Positions 28,975 through 38,225 of a stretch of 64,000 bases of DNA are shown here, piece after piece. The notes beneath the pieces are model-generated. The model did not search any database, was not told the origin of the DNA, and saw nothing but the letters and a program-made list of their open reading frames with translations. This stretch comes from Psychroserpens ponticola (GTDB lineage: Bacteria > Bacteroidota > Bacteroidia > Flavobacteriales > Flavobacteriaceae): assembly GCF_023556315.2 (NCBI RefSeq), contig NZ_CP116221.1, forward strand, positions 2,367,001 to 2,431,000. The letters are read 5' to 3'. How positions within the stretch are numbered: position 1 is the stretch's first letter; the number at the start of each line of letters is the position of its first letter. Position numbers and translations under genes: made by a program.

Positions 28975-29441
28975 TGCTCATGAAGTTCTTCAAACCATTC
29001 ATCATTTTCTTAATCATTAACTTTAGTGCTTTAGGTATTGGCTCTTTATTTATGGCTAATGGTCCAAAAGGCGATTGGTATATGCAGTTAGAAAAAGCAC
29101 CTTGGACTCCTGAAGGATGGGTTTTTGGAGCCGCTTGGACCATCATAATGATTTGCTTTTCAATTTATATGGCATTTCTGTATTTAAAACGATTCACCAA
29201 AAAAGTAATAACACTTTTTATCATACAGTTTATCCTTAATATAAGCTGGAACCTTCTGTTTTTTAATCTGAAATTAGTTGATTTAGCTTTAGTTAATATC
29301 ATATTACTTACCTTAATTGTGATTGCATTTCTCATTACTTATGCTAAAGATTTAAAAGGTAAATCGCTATTAATCTTACCTTATGCTATTTGGCTATGCA
29401 TTGCCACTTCACTCAATCTATACATTTCATTATATAATTAA
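28974..29441 (+). CDS. TspO/MBR family tryptophan-rich sensory protein
   Basis: This 155-residue protein has five hydrophobic helices and the tryptophan-rich motif around residues 25-55 (WYMQLEKAPWTPEGWVFG, AAWTIIMICFSIY). TspO proteins bind tetrapyrroles and influence porphyrin handling and light- or oxidative-stress responses. The start may be the overlapping ATG at 28974 or the ATG six bases later. Its place next to a photolyase fits protection from photosensitising porphyrins, as inference. Confidence 0.92.
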   Translation: MLMKFFKPFIIFLIINFSALGIGSLFMANGPKGDWYMQLEKAPWTPEGWVFGAAWTIIMICFSIYMAFLYLKRFTKKVITLFIIQFILNISWNLLFFNLKLVDLALVNIILLTLIVIAFLITYAKDLKGKSLLILPYAIWLCIATSLNLYISLYN

Positions 29442-29451
29442 TATGCTCTAA

Positions 29452-29919
29452 ATGAAAATTTACAGGTTACATAAAAAGCAAAATTTACCTATATCAATTG
29501 ATACCGCTTGGGAATTTTTATCCAATCCAAAAAACCTAAAAACAATAACACCAGATTATATGGGATTTCATATTCTCTCAGGAGCAGACAGGCCAATGTT
29601 TGCAGGACAAATCATTCAATATATTGTCACTCCAGTTTTAGGTATCAAAACAAAATGGGTGACTGAAATCACACATAGTGTAGACAAAAAGTATTTTGTT
29701 GATGAACAACGTTTCGGACCATATGCATTATGGCATCACAAGCATTTTATAAAAGAAATTGATGGAGGTGTTGAAATGGAAGACATTATAGATTATAAAG
29801 TCCCTTTCGGAATTTTAGGTCAACTCGTTCATCCATGTATTGTAAAACCAAAATTGGAAGAAATTTTCAATTATCGGACTAAAAAATTGGAAGAAATATA
29901 CGGAACTTATAATTCATAA
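29452..29919 (+). CDS. SRPBCC (START-like) family protein
   Basis: This 155-residue protein has a helix-grip fold pattern (SIDTAWEFLSNPKNLKTITPDYMGF near the start; YVDEQR-type strand FVDEQRFGPYALWHH; C-terminal long helix LEEIFNYRTKKLEEIY). Members bind hydrophobic ligands or act in polyketide and cell-division-related roles. It is ten bases after tspO and 15 before the photolyase gene. Genes of this type often neighbour photolyases in flavobacteria. Confidence 0.8.
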   Translation: MKIYRLHKKQNLPISIDTAWEFLSNPKNLKTITPDYMGFHILSGADRPMFAGQIIQYIVTPVLGIKTKWVTEITHSVDKKYFVDEQRFGPYALWHHKHFIKEIDGGVEMEDIIDYKVPFGILGQLVHPCIVKPKLEEIFNYRTKKLEEIYGTYNS

Positions 29920-29934
29920 ATCAATAGTATTTTA

Positions 29935-31239
29935 ATGAAACAACCACTGAATATTTTCTGGTTTAGACGTGATTTACGTTTAGATGACAATGTTGGACTA
30001 TTTAACGCATTAACAGACGAACACCCTGTATTACCTATTTTCATTTTTGATTCAGAAATCTTAAGCGAATTACCAGAAGATGATGCTAGAGTGACATTCA
30101 TTCATGACACTTTACAAAACATGCTTATATCACTTCAAAATGACTATGGTAGTAGTTTAGCTATATTCCACGGAAAACCTATTGATATTTACAAGCAGTT
30201 AATTAACGACTATGAAATTCATTCTGTGTTTACAAATCACGATTATGAACCTTATGCGAAACAACGAGATTTAGAAATAAAAACCCTTTTATCTAATCAT
30301 AATATTGAATTCAAAACATTCAAAGATCAAGTGATTTTTGAAAAAGATGACGTTGTAAAACAAGATGGAAAACCTTATTTGGTTTACACGCCTTATATGA
30401 AAGTTTGGAAGACACAGTTCAGATCTCAAAATCTAGAAATCTATGATACTACATCTCACTTCGGAAACCTTATTAAAAATTCAGAGTTCCCTAATCTAAG
30501 TCTCAGTGATATTGGGTTTACAGCATCAAAACAAAAGATTGCTCAATATTCTGTCTCGTCATCACTTATTCAAAACTATGAAGCCACAAGAAATTTCCCA
30601 GCGAAAGATGCTACATCACGATTAGGACCTCATCTACGCTTTGGAACGGTTAGCATTCGTAAAATGGTTCAAAAAGCTATTTCAGAATCCAATGAGGTGT
30701 TTTGGCAAGAATTAATTTGGAGAGAATTTTTCATGCAAATCTTATGGCATTTTCCACATACCGTTAAAGATGCTTTCAAATCGAAATACGATAGAATACA
30801 ATGGCGTAATAATGAAACTGAATTTAAGCATTGGTGTGAAGGAAAAACAGGTTATCCGTTAGTAGATGCTGGAATGCGTGAACTCAACGAAACTGGCTTT
30901 ATGCATAACAGAGTTCGGATGTTGGTTGGCAGCTTTTTATGCAAACATTTATTAATTGATTGGCGATTAGGCGAAGCTTACTTTGCTGAAAAATTACATG
31001 ATTATGAAATGGCTAGTAATATTGGTAATTGGCAATGGGTTGCTGGTTCTGGTGTTGACGCTTCACCTTATTTTAGGATTTTCAATCCGACTACTCAAAT
31101 ACAGAAGTTTGACAAAAACCATAACTACATAAAAAAATGGGTTCCAGAATATCAAGACGTCTCCTATCCAGGACCAATGGTCGACCATAAAGAAGCTAGA
31201 GAGCGTTGTTTAAAAGTGTATAAGGAAGCTGTTAGCTAA
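29935..31239 (+). CDS. Cryptochrome/deoxyribodipyrimidine photolyase family protein
   Basis: This 434-residue flavoprotein has the N-terminal photolyase domain (NIFWFRRDLRLDDNVGLF), the FAD-binding region (RLGPHLRFGTVSIR), and the C-terminal signature NIGNWQWVAGSGVDASPYFR with the EMASNIGNW helix. It uses blue light to split cyclobutane pyrimidine dimers; some relatives are cryptochromes. Length and motifs fit a class I CPD photolyase (phrB type). It is the last gene of the operon started at 26932. Confidence 0.92.
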   Translation: MKQPLNIFWFRRDLRLDDNVGLFNALTDEHPVLPIFIFDSEILSELPEDDARVTFIHDTLQNMLISLQNDYGSSLAIFHGKPIDIYKQLINDYEIHSVFTNHDYEPYAKQRDLEIKTLLSNHNIEFKTFKDQVIFEKDDVVKQDGKPYLVYTPYMKVWKTQFRSQNLEIYDTTSHFGNLIKNSEFPNLSLSDIGFTASKQKIAQYSVSSSLIQNYEATRNFPAKDATSRLGPHLRFGTVSIRKMVQKAISESNEVFWQELIWREFFMQILWHFPHTVKDAFKSKYDRIQWRNNETEFKHWCEGKTGYPLVDAGMRELNETGFMHNRVRMLVGSFLCKHLLIDWRLGEAYFAEKLHDYEMASNIGNWQWVAGSGVDASPYFRIFNPTTQIQKFDKNHNYIKKWVPEYQDVSYPGPMVDHKEARERCLKVYKEAVS

Positions 31240-31316
31240 TTCAAGATTAACATTCTTTTTAAGTTTCATATTTCCTTTTTTATTAATTTTAGTGACAATC
31301 TAAAAATCGATTAAAA

Positions 31317-31679
31317 ATGAACACAAATGATGTCGCTCAAAAATGGGCTCAAATGTGCAGAGAAGGTAAAAATCTAGACTGTATAAACGAACTTTACGCA
31401 GATAATGTTGTAAGCAAAGAAATGCCTGGAATGCCTGGAGAAGTTATTTCAGGAAAACAAAATGTATGGAATAAAAGCAAAGAGTGGTTAGATAGTGTTG
31501 AAGATTTTCATGCGAGTTCTATTAGCGAACCTGTAGTTGCTGGCAACTGGTTTACAGCAAAAATGGGATTTGATTGCACGTTTAAAGAACGCGGAAGACA
31601 GAAGATGGAAGAAGTATGCGTATATGAAGTAAAAGATGGCAAAATTGCAAGTGAGCAGTATTTTTATTCAATGGAATAA
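31317..31679 (+). CDS. SnoaL-like/NTF2-fold protein
   Basis: This 120-residue protein has the NTF2-like cone fold pattern: an N-terminal helix (DVAQKWAQMCREGKNLDCINELYA), then strands and the end EVCVYEVKDGKIASEQYFY. Ligand or reaction is unknown. It begins 77 bases after the photolyase gene, with no dyad element of the type seen upstream, and ends at an intrinsic terminator. Confidence 0.82.
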   Translation: MNTNDVAQKWAQMCREGKNLDCINELYADNVVSKEMPGMPGEVISGKQNVWNKSKEWLDSVEDFHASSISEPVVAGNWFTAKMGFDCTFKERGRQKMEEVCVYEVKDGKIASEQYFYSME

Positions 31680-31699
31680 CAGTCTTAATTAGTAATAAA

Positions 31700-31725
31700 A
31701 AAAGCCTCGAAAATTCGAGGCTTTT
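31700..31725. terminator. Bidirectional intrinsic terminator
   Basis: AAAAGCCTCGA (31700-31710) and TCGAGGCTTTT (31715-31725) form an eleven-pair stem with loop AAAT, flanked by A- and T-runs. It can serve both the SnoaL-like gene and the murA gene on the other strand. Confidence 0.9.
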
Positions 31726-31748
31726 TTAATATTTATTATGAATAGAAA

Positions 31749-33065
31749 TCAATTCCCTTCTACTCTAGTAATCTTAGCTCCAATAGCTCGTAAACGTTCG
31801 TCTATGTTTTCATAACCTCGATCAATTTGTTCAATATTATGAATGGTTGATGTTCCTTTAGCAGATAACGCTGCAATAAGTAAAGAGACTCCTGCTCTAA
31901 TATCTGGCGACGTCATTGTTGTCGCTTTCAATGTCGATTTAAAATCATGACCAATAACTGTCGCTCTATGAGGATCACAAAGAATAATTTTTGCTCCCAT
32001 ATCTATTAACTTATCTACAAAGAATAATCGGCTTTCAAACATTTTTTGATGCACAACTGCTGCGCCTCTTGCTTGAGTTAAGACCGTTAGGATAATACTC
32101 AATAAATCTGGAGTAAATCCTGGCCATGGTGCATCAGAAACAGTTAAAATTGAACCATCAATATAATTCTGTACTTCATAACCATTAATGTGTGCAGGAA
32201 TATGAATATCATCACCTTGACGTTCGATATTGATTCCTATTTTTCTAAAGACGCTTGGTATCTGACCTAAATCGTCCCAACTTACGTTTGTAATTGTCAG
32301 TTCACTTTTAGTCATAGCGGCTAAACCAATCCAACTTCCAATTTCAATCATATCTGGAAGCATTCTGTGCTCTGTTCCACCTAACTCATCTACACCTTCA
32401 ATAATTAACATGTTAGAACCTACACCACTAATCTTTGCGCCCATTCTGTTGAGCATTTTACAAAGCTGTTGCAAGTATGGTTCACAAGCTGCATTGTAGA
32501 TTGTGGTTGTTCCTTCTGCAAAAACAGCTGCCATAACAATATTAGCAGTTCCTGTCACAGAAGCTTCATCAAGGAGCATATACGCTCCTTTTAATTTTTT
32601 TGCTTCAACACCATAGAACAAATCTTCTTTATTATATCTGAATTTTGCTCCTAAATTTATGAAGCCTTCAAAGTGTGTATCCAAACGACGACGACCAATT
32701 TTGTCTCCTCCTGGTTTCGGAATGTATCCTTTACCAAAACGTCCTAATAACGGACCAACAATCATAATCGAACCTCTTAATCCTTTTCCGTCTTCTTTAA
32801 ATTCTGCTGATTCAAGATAGTTTAGATTTACGTCATCTGCTTTGAATGTATAAGAGCCTTTTCCTACTTTATTGATTTTAACGCCTAACTTTTTAAGTAA
32901 AGCAATCAATTTATTGACATCAATAATATCTGGTATATTGTCGATTTTAACTTCTTCAGCAGTTAAAAGTACTGCACATAAAATTTGTAAAGCTTCATTT
33001 TTTGCTCCTTGAGGTTGTATTTTACCTTTTAATTGATGACCTCCTTCAATAATAAATGTTGACAT
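31749..33065 (-). CDS. murA: UDP-N-acetylglucosamine 1-carboxyvinyltransferase
   Basis: This 438-residue protein transfers enolpyruvate to UDP-GlcNAc, the first committed step of peptidoglycan synthesis. Motifs include QPQGAKNEALQ near the start and MIVGPLLGRFGKG. In the active-site loop (PKPGGDKIGRRRLDTH) the usual cysteine is aspartate (residue 121). That substitution is known from fosfomycin-resistant MurA enzymes of other bacteria, so intrinsic insensitivity is likely. The gene follows the DUF4290 gene on the same strand. Confidence 0.96.
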   Translation of the reverse strand: MSTFIIEGGHQLKGKIQPQGAKNEALQILCAVLLTAEEVKIDNIPDIIDVNKLIALLKKLGVKINKVGKGSYTFKADDVNLNYLESAEFKEDGKGLRGSIMIVGPLLGRFGKGYIPKPGGDKIGRRRLDTHFEGFINLGAKFRYNKEDLFYGVEAKKLKGAYMLLDEASVTGTANIVMAAVFAEGTTTIYNAACEPYLQQLCKMLNRMGAKISGVGSNMLIIEGVDELGGTEHRMLPDMIEIGSWIGLAAMTKSELTITNVSWDDLGQIPSVFRKIGINIERQGDDIHIPAHINGYEVQNYIDGSILTVSDAPWPGFTPDLLSIILTVLTQARGAAVVHQKMFESRLFFVDKLIDMGAKIILCDPHRATVIGHDFKSTLKATTMTSPDIRAGVSLLIAALSAKGTSTIHNIEQIDRGYENIDERLRAIGAKITRVEGN

Positions 33066-33075
33066 GTACTAGCTA

Positions 33076-33726
33076 TTAATAACGTTTCCTATTTCGGTTA
33101 GAATTATTTTTTTTGTGATGCGATTTCTTATTATTAGAGTTAGAATATTTCTTCTTGTTACGCATCAAACTTGTAGAGTCAGATAAGTCTTCAGCACCTT
33201 CTTTTAAGTTAATTTTACCATCAGATAATTCATATAAATGATTAAATATCACATAATCGTCAACGGTGTCTTTATTCCAATTTAAGAAACACTTCTTCAT
33301 GTGATTAGCAATCGTATACACAAGTGCTTCTTTTAATTCACCTTCCTCCCAAGTATTTGCCACATCAATCATCGTCTTGATATTATTTCCGTAGAAACGA
33401 TATTTAGGAAAATTTTGTGGATATTTTAATGGTTCCGGCTTTTCGTTCAACTCTTCCTTTGTCGTTGTTGGATAAGGAGAATCTGCATCCAATTCGAAAT
33501 CTGCTATAATAAAAAGCTGATCCCAAAGTTTATGCTGAAAATCTGGTACATCTCGTAAGTGCGGTTGTAAATTACCCATCACATTAATGATAGATTTTGC
33601 AACTTTATTGCGTTCTTCTTTTGTTGGTAATCCTTTCGCGTAATTAACCATCTTTTGAAGATGTCTTCCGTATTCAGGAATAATTAAATGTTCACGCTCT
33701 GTGTTGTATTCTATATCGTCAATCAA
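33076..33726 (-). CDS. DUF4290 family protein
   Basis: This 216-residue protein belongs to the Bacteroidetes DUF4290 family (IIPEYGRHLQKMVNYAKGLPTKEERN). The last 30 residues are a low-complexity basic tail (NKKKYSNSNNKKSHHKKNNS). Function unknown. It sits directly upstream of murA in the same operon, an arrangement typical of flavobacteria, so a cell-envelope-linked role is possible but not shown. Confidence 0.87.
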   Translation of the reverse strand: MIDDIEYNTEREHLIIPEYGRHLQKMVNYAKGLPTKEERNKVAKSIINVMGNLQPHLRDVPDFQHKLWDQLFIIADFELDADSPYPTTTKEELNEKPEPLKYPQNFPKYRFYGNNIKTMIDVANTWEEGELKEALVYTIANHMKKCFLNWNKDTVDDYVIFNHLYELSDGKINLKEGAEDLSDSTSLMRNKKKYSNSNNKKSHHKKNNSNRNRKRY

Positions 33727-33816
33727 AATATATATTTGTGTAGTGTTTGTAAATCATGCATGAAGTACTTCTGCATATGGATGCAAAATACAAAAAAATA
33801 GTTAGCAATCTAAATA

Positions 33817-34110
33817 TTAAAGTGAAATAACACCTTCAATTTTTTCTGCAACTTCTTTATATTTAGCGATCACAGCATCTGGATCTTTCATATCTACATT
33901 AATAGATACGCTAGTGTACGTTCCTTTACCTGATTCTTTAGTTGTTATTACTGCACCAAGATTGTTAAATAAACCTTCAATTTGATTTATTTTATGCTCA
34001 TCCGTTGGTACAATAAATTTATACAAATATTCTGTTGGCCAGCTCGCAGTTTCAAAAAGCTGACTTCTTAATTTGTTGTAAAATTCTTCTGTTTTTTTAT
34101 CTGAACTCAT
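33817..34110 (-). CDS. DUF493 family protein
   Basis: The preferred start is the ATG at 34110, giving 97 residues (MSSDKKTEEFYNKLRSQLFE); an in-frame upstream extension to 34188 would cover the promoter region. The protein has the small alpha/beta (ferredoxin-like) fold of DUF493, with YLYKFIVPTDEHKINQIEGLF and a KGTYTSVSINVDMKDPDAVI end. Function is unknown. It is divergent from the neighbouring ATPase gene. Confidence 0.85.
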   Translation of the reverse strand: MSSDKKTEEFYNKLRSQLFETASWPTEYLYKFIVPTDEHKINQIEGLFNNLGAVITTKESGKGTYTSVSINVDMKDPDAVIAKYKEVAEKIEGVISL

Positions 34111-34200
34111 AATATTTCTTCTTCGGAAGCAAAGATACGCTTTACTTACATTTTGCTTTGCATAATTAATTGTTAAATTTACAACCAAAACCTTGTCAAT

Positions 34201-34743
34201 TTGAATACACGAAAAATAGTCATTACTGGTGGACCTGGAACAGGTAAATCTTCTATTATAAATGAACTTATAAAACGTGAGTATACTTGCTTTGAAGAAA
34301 TATCAAGACAAGTAATTCTTGACGCAAGAAAAGATGGCATCGAGCAACTTTTTTTGAAAAAACCACTACTCTTTAGTGAATTACTTTTAGAAGCTAGAAC
34401 GAAGCAATACATAGAAGCCGAATCACTAGATAAAGACCTTGTGTTTTTAGATAGAGGTTTGCCAGATGTCGTAGCTTATATGGACTATTTTAATAGTGAC
34501 TACCCAAAACACTTCGTGGATACTTGCGAAAAACATGCATATGACAAAGTATTTGTTTTAGCGCCTTGGCAAGAAATATTTGTTAATGATAGCGAACGTT
34601 ATGAAAATTTTGATCAAGCTGTCGAAATCCATCATGCCTTATTAAATACATATGAACGTTTTGGTTACAAACTTATAGACGTTCCTTTTGATAGTATAGA
34701 AAAACGTGCAGATTTTATCATAGATGCTTTAAATTTGAAGTGA
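34201..34743 (+). CDS. AAA_28-type P-loop ATPase
   Basis: This 180-residue protein starts at a TTG and has a Walker A motif at once (VITGGPGTGKSSIINEL). It has an acidic second motif (LVFLDRGLPDVVAYMDYF) and a short all-alpha end. This is the AAA_28 domain found alone in Bacteroidetes. No partner or substrate is visible. Its stop overlaps the RecQ start (TGATG), so the two are co-expressed. Confidence 0.82.
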   Translation: MNTRKIVITGGPGTGKSSIINELIKREYTCFEEISRQVILDARKDGIEQLFLKKPLLFSELLLEARTKQYIEAESLDKDLVFLDRGLPDVVAYMDYFNSDYPKHFVDTCEKHAYDKVFVLAPWQEIFVNDSERYENFDQAVEIHHALLNTYERFGYKLIDVPFDSIEKRADFIIDALNLK

Positions 34744-36641
34744 TGTCACATCCTATAAACATATTGGAGCGTTACTGGAATCACACGTCTTTTAGACCGC
34801 TTCAAGAAGATATTATCAATGCCGTTTTGAACAATGAAGACACCTTTGTTTTGTTACCAACTGGTGGAGGAAAATCGATTTGCTTTCAAATTCCAGCATT
34901 AATAAAAGAAGGGATTTGTATTGTTGTATCTCCTCTTGTCGCTCTTATGAAAGATCAAGTCAAAAGTCTTAAGGACAAAGGCATCAAAGCTATGGCTATC
35001 ACTAGCGGAATTAGTTATAAAGAACTTGACACTTTATTAGATAATTGTATTTACGGAAATTATAAGTTTTTATATGTATCTCCTGAACGCCTTCAACAAG
35101 ATATTGTTAAGCATCGCATTCAGCAAATGAACGTTAACCTTATTGCTGTTGATGAAGCACACTGCATTAGTCAATGGGGAAATGATTTTAGACCTGCTTA
35201 TAAAAACATTAGCTTATTAAGAGAATTACAACCAAGTGTTAACATTATTGCACTAACGGCAACAGCAAAACCTAAAGTCATTGATGAGACAATAGTTGAA
35301 TTAGATTTTATTGCGCCTAAAATTTTCAAAGCCTCTTTTAGCAGACCAAACATTGCTTATAAAGTTGTTTATAGTGAAGACAAACTCTATGATTTAGAAC
35401 GTTTATTAAAAGCACACAAAGGGGCTTCAATTATATATGTGCGAAGTAGAAAATTAACCATTGAAATTCATGAGCAGTTAGAAAAACTAGGATTTAGTTC
35501 TACGTTTTTCCATGGAGGCATTCCAACAAAAGATAAGCAAGTACGATTAGACCAATGGATGAACAACCAAAAAGAAATTATGGTTGCAACGACTGCTTTT
35601 GGAATGGGAATTGATAAACCTGATGTAAAAACTGTTTTTCATATTAATTTACCAGAAAGTCTCGAAAGTTATTATCAAGAAGCTGGACGAGCTGGAAGAA
35701 ACAATGAAAATGCATTCGCGATATTACTAACCAACAAATCTGACGAACAACGTTTAAAAAGTCAATTTATAAACACATTACCATCAGTAGATTATATTAA
35801 GGCAGTCTACAGAAAACTCTGTAACTATTTTCAGATTTCTTATGGTGAAGGTGAATTTTCATCGCATCAATTTAATTTTAACACCTTTTGTAAAACTTAC
35901 GATTTCAAAACAACGCAGACCTTTAACACACTTCAAATTTTAGATAGAAATAGTATCATAAAACTATCACAGCAATTTAATTATAAAACGACATTACAAT
36001 TCATTATCAGTAGTGCTGCTTTATTTGCTTATCTAGAACGGCATAAACATATTGAACTTATTATTAAGTCTATCCTTAGAACCTATGGTGGAATTTTCGA
36101 ACATACATTAGCTATTAACCTTACACTTATTGCTGGAAAAACAGCAACAACAGAAAAACAAATTATAGCAGTTTTGCAACAATTAGATAGAGATGACGTG
36201 GTTGACTTTATGTATTCTAATACAGATTCTGAAATTGTGTTCCTTCAGCCTAGAGAAGATGATAAAACAATTAATAGAATAATAACAATTGTTGAGCAAC
36301 AACAAGATTTGAAAAGGCTTCAGGTAAATGAAGTTTTAAAATACATTGAAAATAATTCCGTATGCAAACAGTTACAATTACTAAATTATTTTGGGGAAGA
36401 TTCAGTTGAAACTTGTGGTAAATGCTCGGTGTGTATCGCAAATTCAAAATCTAAAAATTCAAGTGATATAAAAACCATTCAGAAGCATATTATTTCAATA
36501 TTAACAAATAAGAATTGTAATTCAAGACAGCTTACAGAAGCTTTACCATATAAAGACACTGAAATTTTTGACGTTTTAAAACTATTATTAGAACATCAAA
36601 TTATAGAAACTACACCATCAAACACCTACAAAATAAAATAA
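34743..36641 (+). CDS. recQ: RecQ-family ATP-dependent DNA helicase
   Basis: Starting at the ATG at 34743, the protein has 632 residues. It carries the superfamily 2 motifs: LLPTGGGKSICFQIPAL, AVDEAHCISQWGNDFRPAY, HGGIPTKDK and QEAGRAGRNN. The zinc-binding region is shown by CGKCSVC and the winged-helix part follows. It unwinds recombination and replication intermediates 3' to 5'. Some Bacteroidetes have more than one RecQ, so the symbol denotes the family. Confidence 0.93.
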   Translation: MSHPINILERYWNHTSFRPLQEDIINAVLNNEDTFVLLPTGGGKSICFQIPALIKEGICIVVSPLVALMKDQVKSLKDKGIKAMAITSGISYKELDTLLDNCIYGNYKFLYVSPERLQQDIVKHRIQQMNVNLIAVDEAHCISQWGNDFRPAYKNISLLRELQPSVNIIALTATAKPKVIDETIVELDFIAPKIFKASFSRPNIAYKVVYSEDKLYDLERLLKAHKGASIIYVRSRKLTIEIHEQLEKLGFSSTFFHGGIPTKDKQVRLDQWMNNQKEIMVATTAFGMGIDKPDVKTVFHINLPESLESYYQEAGRAGRNNENAFAILLTNKSDEQRLKSQFINTLPSVDYIKAVYRKLCNYFQISYGEGEFSSHQFNFNTFCKTYDFKTTQTFNTLQILDRNSIIKLSQQFNYKTTLQFIISSAALFAYLERHKHIELIIKSILRTYGGIFEHTLAINLTLIAGKTATTEKQIIAVLQQLDRDDVVDFMYSNTDSEIVFLQPREDDKTINRIITIVEQQQDLKRLQVNEVLKYIENNSVCKQLQLLNYFGEDSVETCGKCSVCIANSKSKNSSDIKTIQKHIISILTNKNCNSRQLTEALPYKDTEIFDVLKLLLEHQIIETTPSNTYKIK

Positions 36642-36643
36642 CT

Positions 36644-37597
36644 ATGAGTAACGACACCTTAAGAATCGTATTTATGGGCACACCAGATTTTGCTGTTGCC
36701 ACATTAAAAACTTTAGTTGATGCCAATTATAACATTGTTGGAGTCATTACAGCTCCAGACAAGCCTGCAGGACGTGGTAGAAAACTAAACGAATCTGCTG
36801 TTAAAAAGTATGCACAATCTGAAGGGCTAAACATTTTACAACCTACAAATCTAAAAGCAGAATCTTTTTTAGAAGAATTAAAAGCTTTAGAAGCCAACTT
36901 ACAAATCATAGTCGCTTTTAGAATGCTTCCAGAGGTTGTTTGGAGCATGCCTAAACATGGCACATTTAATCTTCATGCATCACTGTTACCAAACTACAGA
37001 GGCGCAGCACCAATACATTGGGCCATTATTAATGGAGAAACTAAAACTGGTGTAACAACCTTTTTTATAGATGAAAAGATTGACACTGGAGCGATGATTC
37101 TTCAAGAGGAAATTACGATTGAACCCGATGAAACAGTTGGAACACTTCATGATAAGCTTATGGAGATTGGTAGTAAACTTGTTTTAAAAACAGTTCAGTT
37201 AATTGAAGATGACGCAGTAGAAACTACGATTCAGCCAAATACTGAAGAGTTAAAAACCGCATATAAACTGAATAAGGGCAATTGCAAGATTGATTGGACT
37301 TTACCTATTGATGATATTTATAATAAAATTAGAGGCTTAAATCCGTTTCCATCTGCTTGGTCTGACCTTAATAATGAAAATGAAACAGTAACTGTCAAGA
37401 TTTTTAAAATTGAAAAAGAAGTCGAAACCCATCATTTAGATATTGGAACACTCCTCAGTAATAAAAATGAATTGAAAGTAGCTGTAACTGATGGATTTAT
37501 AAATATCATAGAAATTCAATTACCTGGTAAACGAAAAATGAATATAAAATCTTTATTAAATGGATATCATTTTGATAAAAACGCAAAACTGCTCTAA
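36644..37597 (+). CDS. fmt: Methionyl-tRNA formyltransferase
   Basis: This 317-residue enzyme formylates initiator methionyl-tRNA. The family motifs are RIVFMGTPDFAVATLK at the start and the catalytic segment FNLHASLLPNYRGAAPIHWA, with the conserved histidine and a downstream DTGAMILQ. The C-terminal OB-fold domain is present. It begins three bases after recQ stops. It is full length and has no irregularities. Confidence 0.95.
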   Translation: MSNDTLRIVFMGTPDFAVATLKTLVDANYNIVGVITAPDKPAGRGRKLNESAVKKYAQSEGLNILQPTNLKAESFLEELKALEANLQIIVAFRMLPEVVWSMPKHGTFNLHASLLPNYRGAAPIHWAIINGETKTGVTTFFIDEKIDTGAMILQEEITIEPDETVGTLHDKLMEIGSKLVLKTVQLIEDDAVETTIQPNTEELKTAYKLNKGNCKIDWTLPIDDIYNKIRGLNPFPSAWSDLNNENETVTVKIFKIEKEVETHHLDIGTLLSNKNELKVAVTDGFINIIEIQLPGKRKMNIKSLLNGYHFDKNAKLL

Positions 37598-37701
37598 ACC
37601 CTTATTACCATTGATATTATAAAAAATCCGATAAAATGCACATCCTTTATTAACAAATCAACTAAGTTATCAACAAATAACTGTATTTCCCTTGCTATTA
37701 C

Positions 37702-37731
37702 TTGCGTAGATGGATTTTACATATAAATTTG
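37702..37731 (+). promoter_or_regulatory. Bacteroidetes-type promoter of the HU gene
   Basis: TTG (37702-37704) is followed after 19 bases by TAAATTTG (37724-37731), the canonical -33/-7 pair of Bacteroidetes vegetative promoters. The HU start codon is 62 bases downstream of the -7 box. Confidence 0.8.
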
Positions 37732-37793
37732 TAAGAGGATTTAACAAAAATGTTTAACCCAACTATTTATTAATAATTTAAAATTTAATTTTT

Positions 37794-38066
37794 ATGAACA
37801 AAACAGATTTAATCAATGGAATGGCAGAAAATGCTGGAATTACAAAAGCAGCTGCTAAGAAAGCATTAGATTCATTATTAATCGACATCGAAGGATCTTT
37901 ACAAAAAGGAAACAGAGTTTCTTTAGTTGGATTCGGTTCTTGGTCAGTTTCTAGAAGATCTGCAAGAGAAGGAAGAAACCCTCAAACTGGTAAGACTATA
38001 CAAATCAAAGCTAAAAACGTAGTAAAGTTTAAAGCTGGTTCTGATTTAGGTAAAGCTGTAAACTAA
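37794..38066 (+). CDS. HU family DNA-binding protein
   Basis: This 90-residue protein shows the HU/IHF fold: NKTDLINGMAENAGITKAAAKKALD, the strand GNRVSLVGFGSWSVSRRSAREGRNPQTG and the basic DNA-binding arm. It compacts and bends DNA. It has its own promoter with a long leader and a strong terminator, consistent with high expression of a single gene. Confidence 0.95.
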   Translation: MNKTDLINGMAENAGITKAAAKKALDSLLIDIEGSLQKGNRVSLVGFGSWSVSRRSAREGRNPQTGKTIQIKAKNVVKFKAGSDLGKAVN

Positions 38067-38087
38067 GCAACACTTAAAAATAGATTT

Positions 38088-38114
38088 AAAGCCCACTTTT
38101 TTAAAGTGGGCTTT
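38088..38114 (+). terminator. Intrinsic terminator of the HU gene
   Basis: AAAGCCCACTTT (38088-38099) pairs with AAAGTGGGCTTT (38103-38114) around a three-base loop, then a T-run follows. It is a strong hairpin located 22 bases after the stop codon. Confidence 0.92.
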
Positions 38115-38225
38115 TTCTTTTATATAACTTCTACCATATAAGAAATTTCAAGTATTTGGTTTAGTTATAAAATTTATTGGTTTTTAAAGAAATATGTTTT
38201 AGATTTAGTACATATATCATATGCT

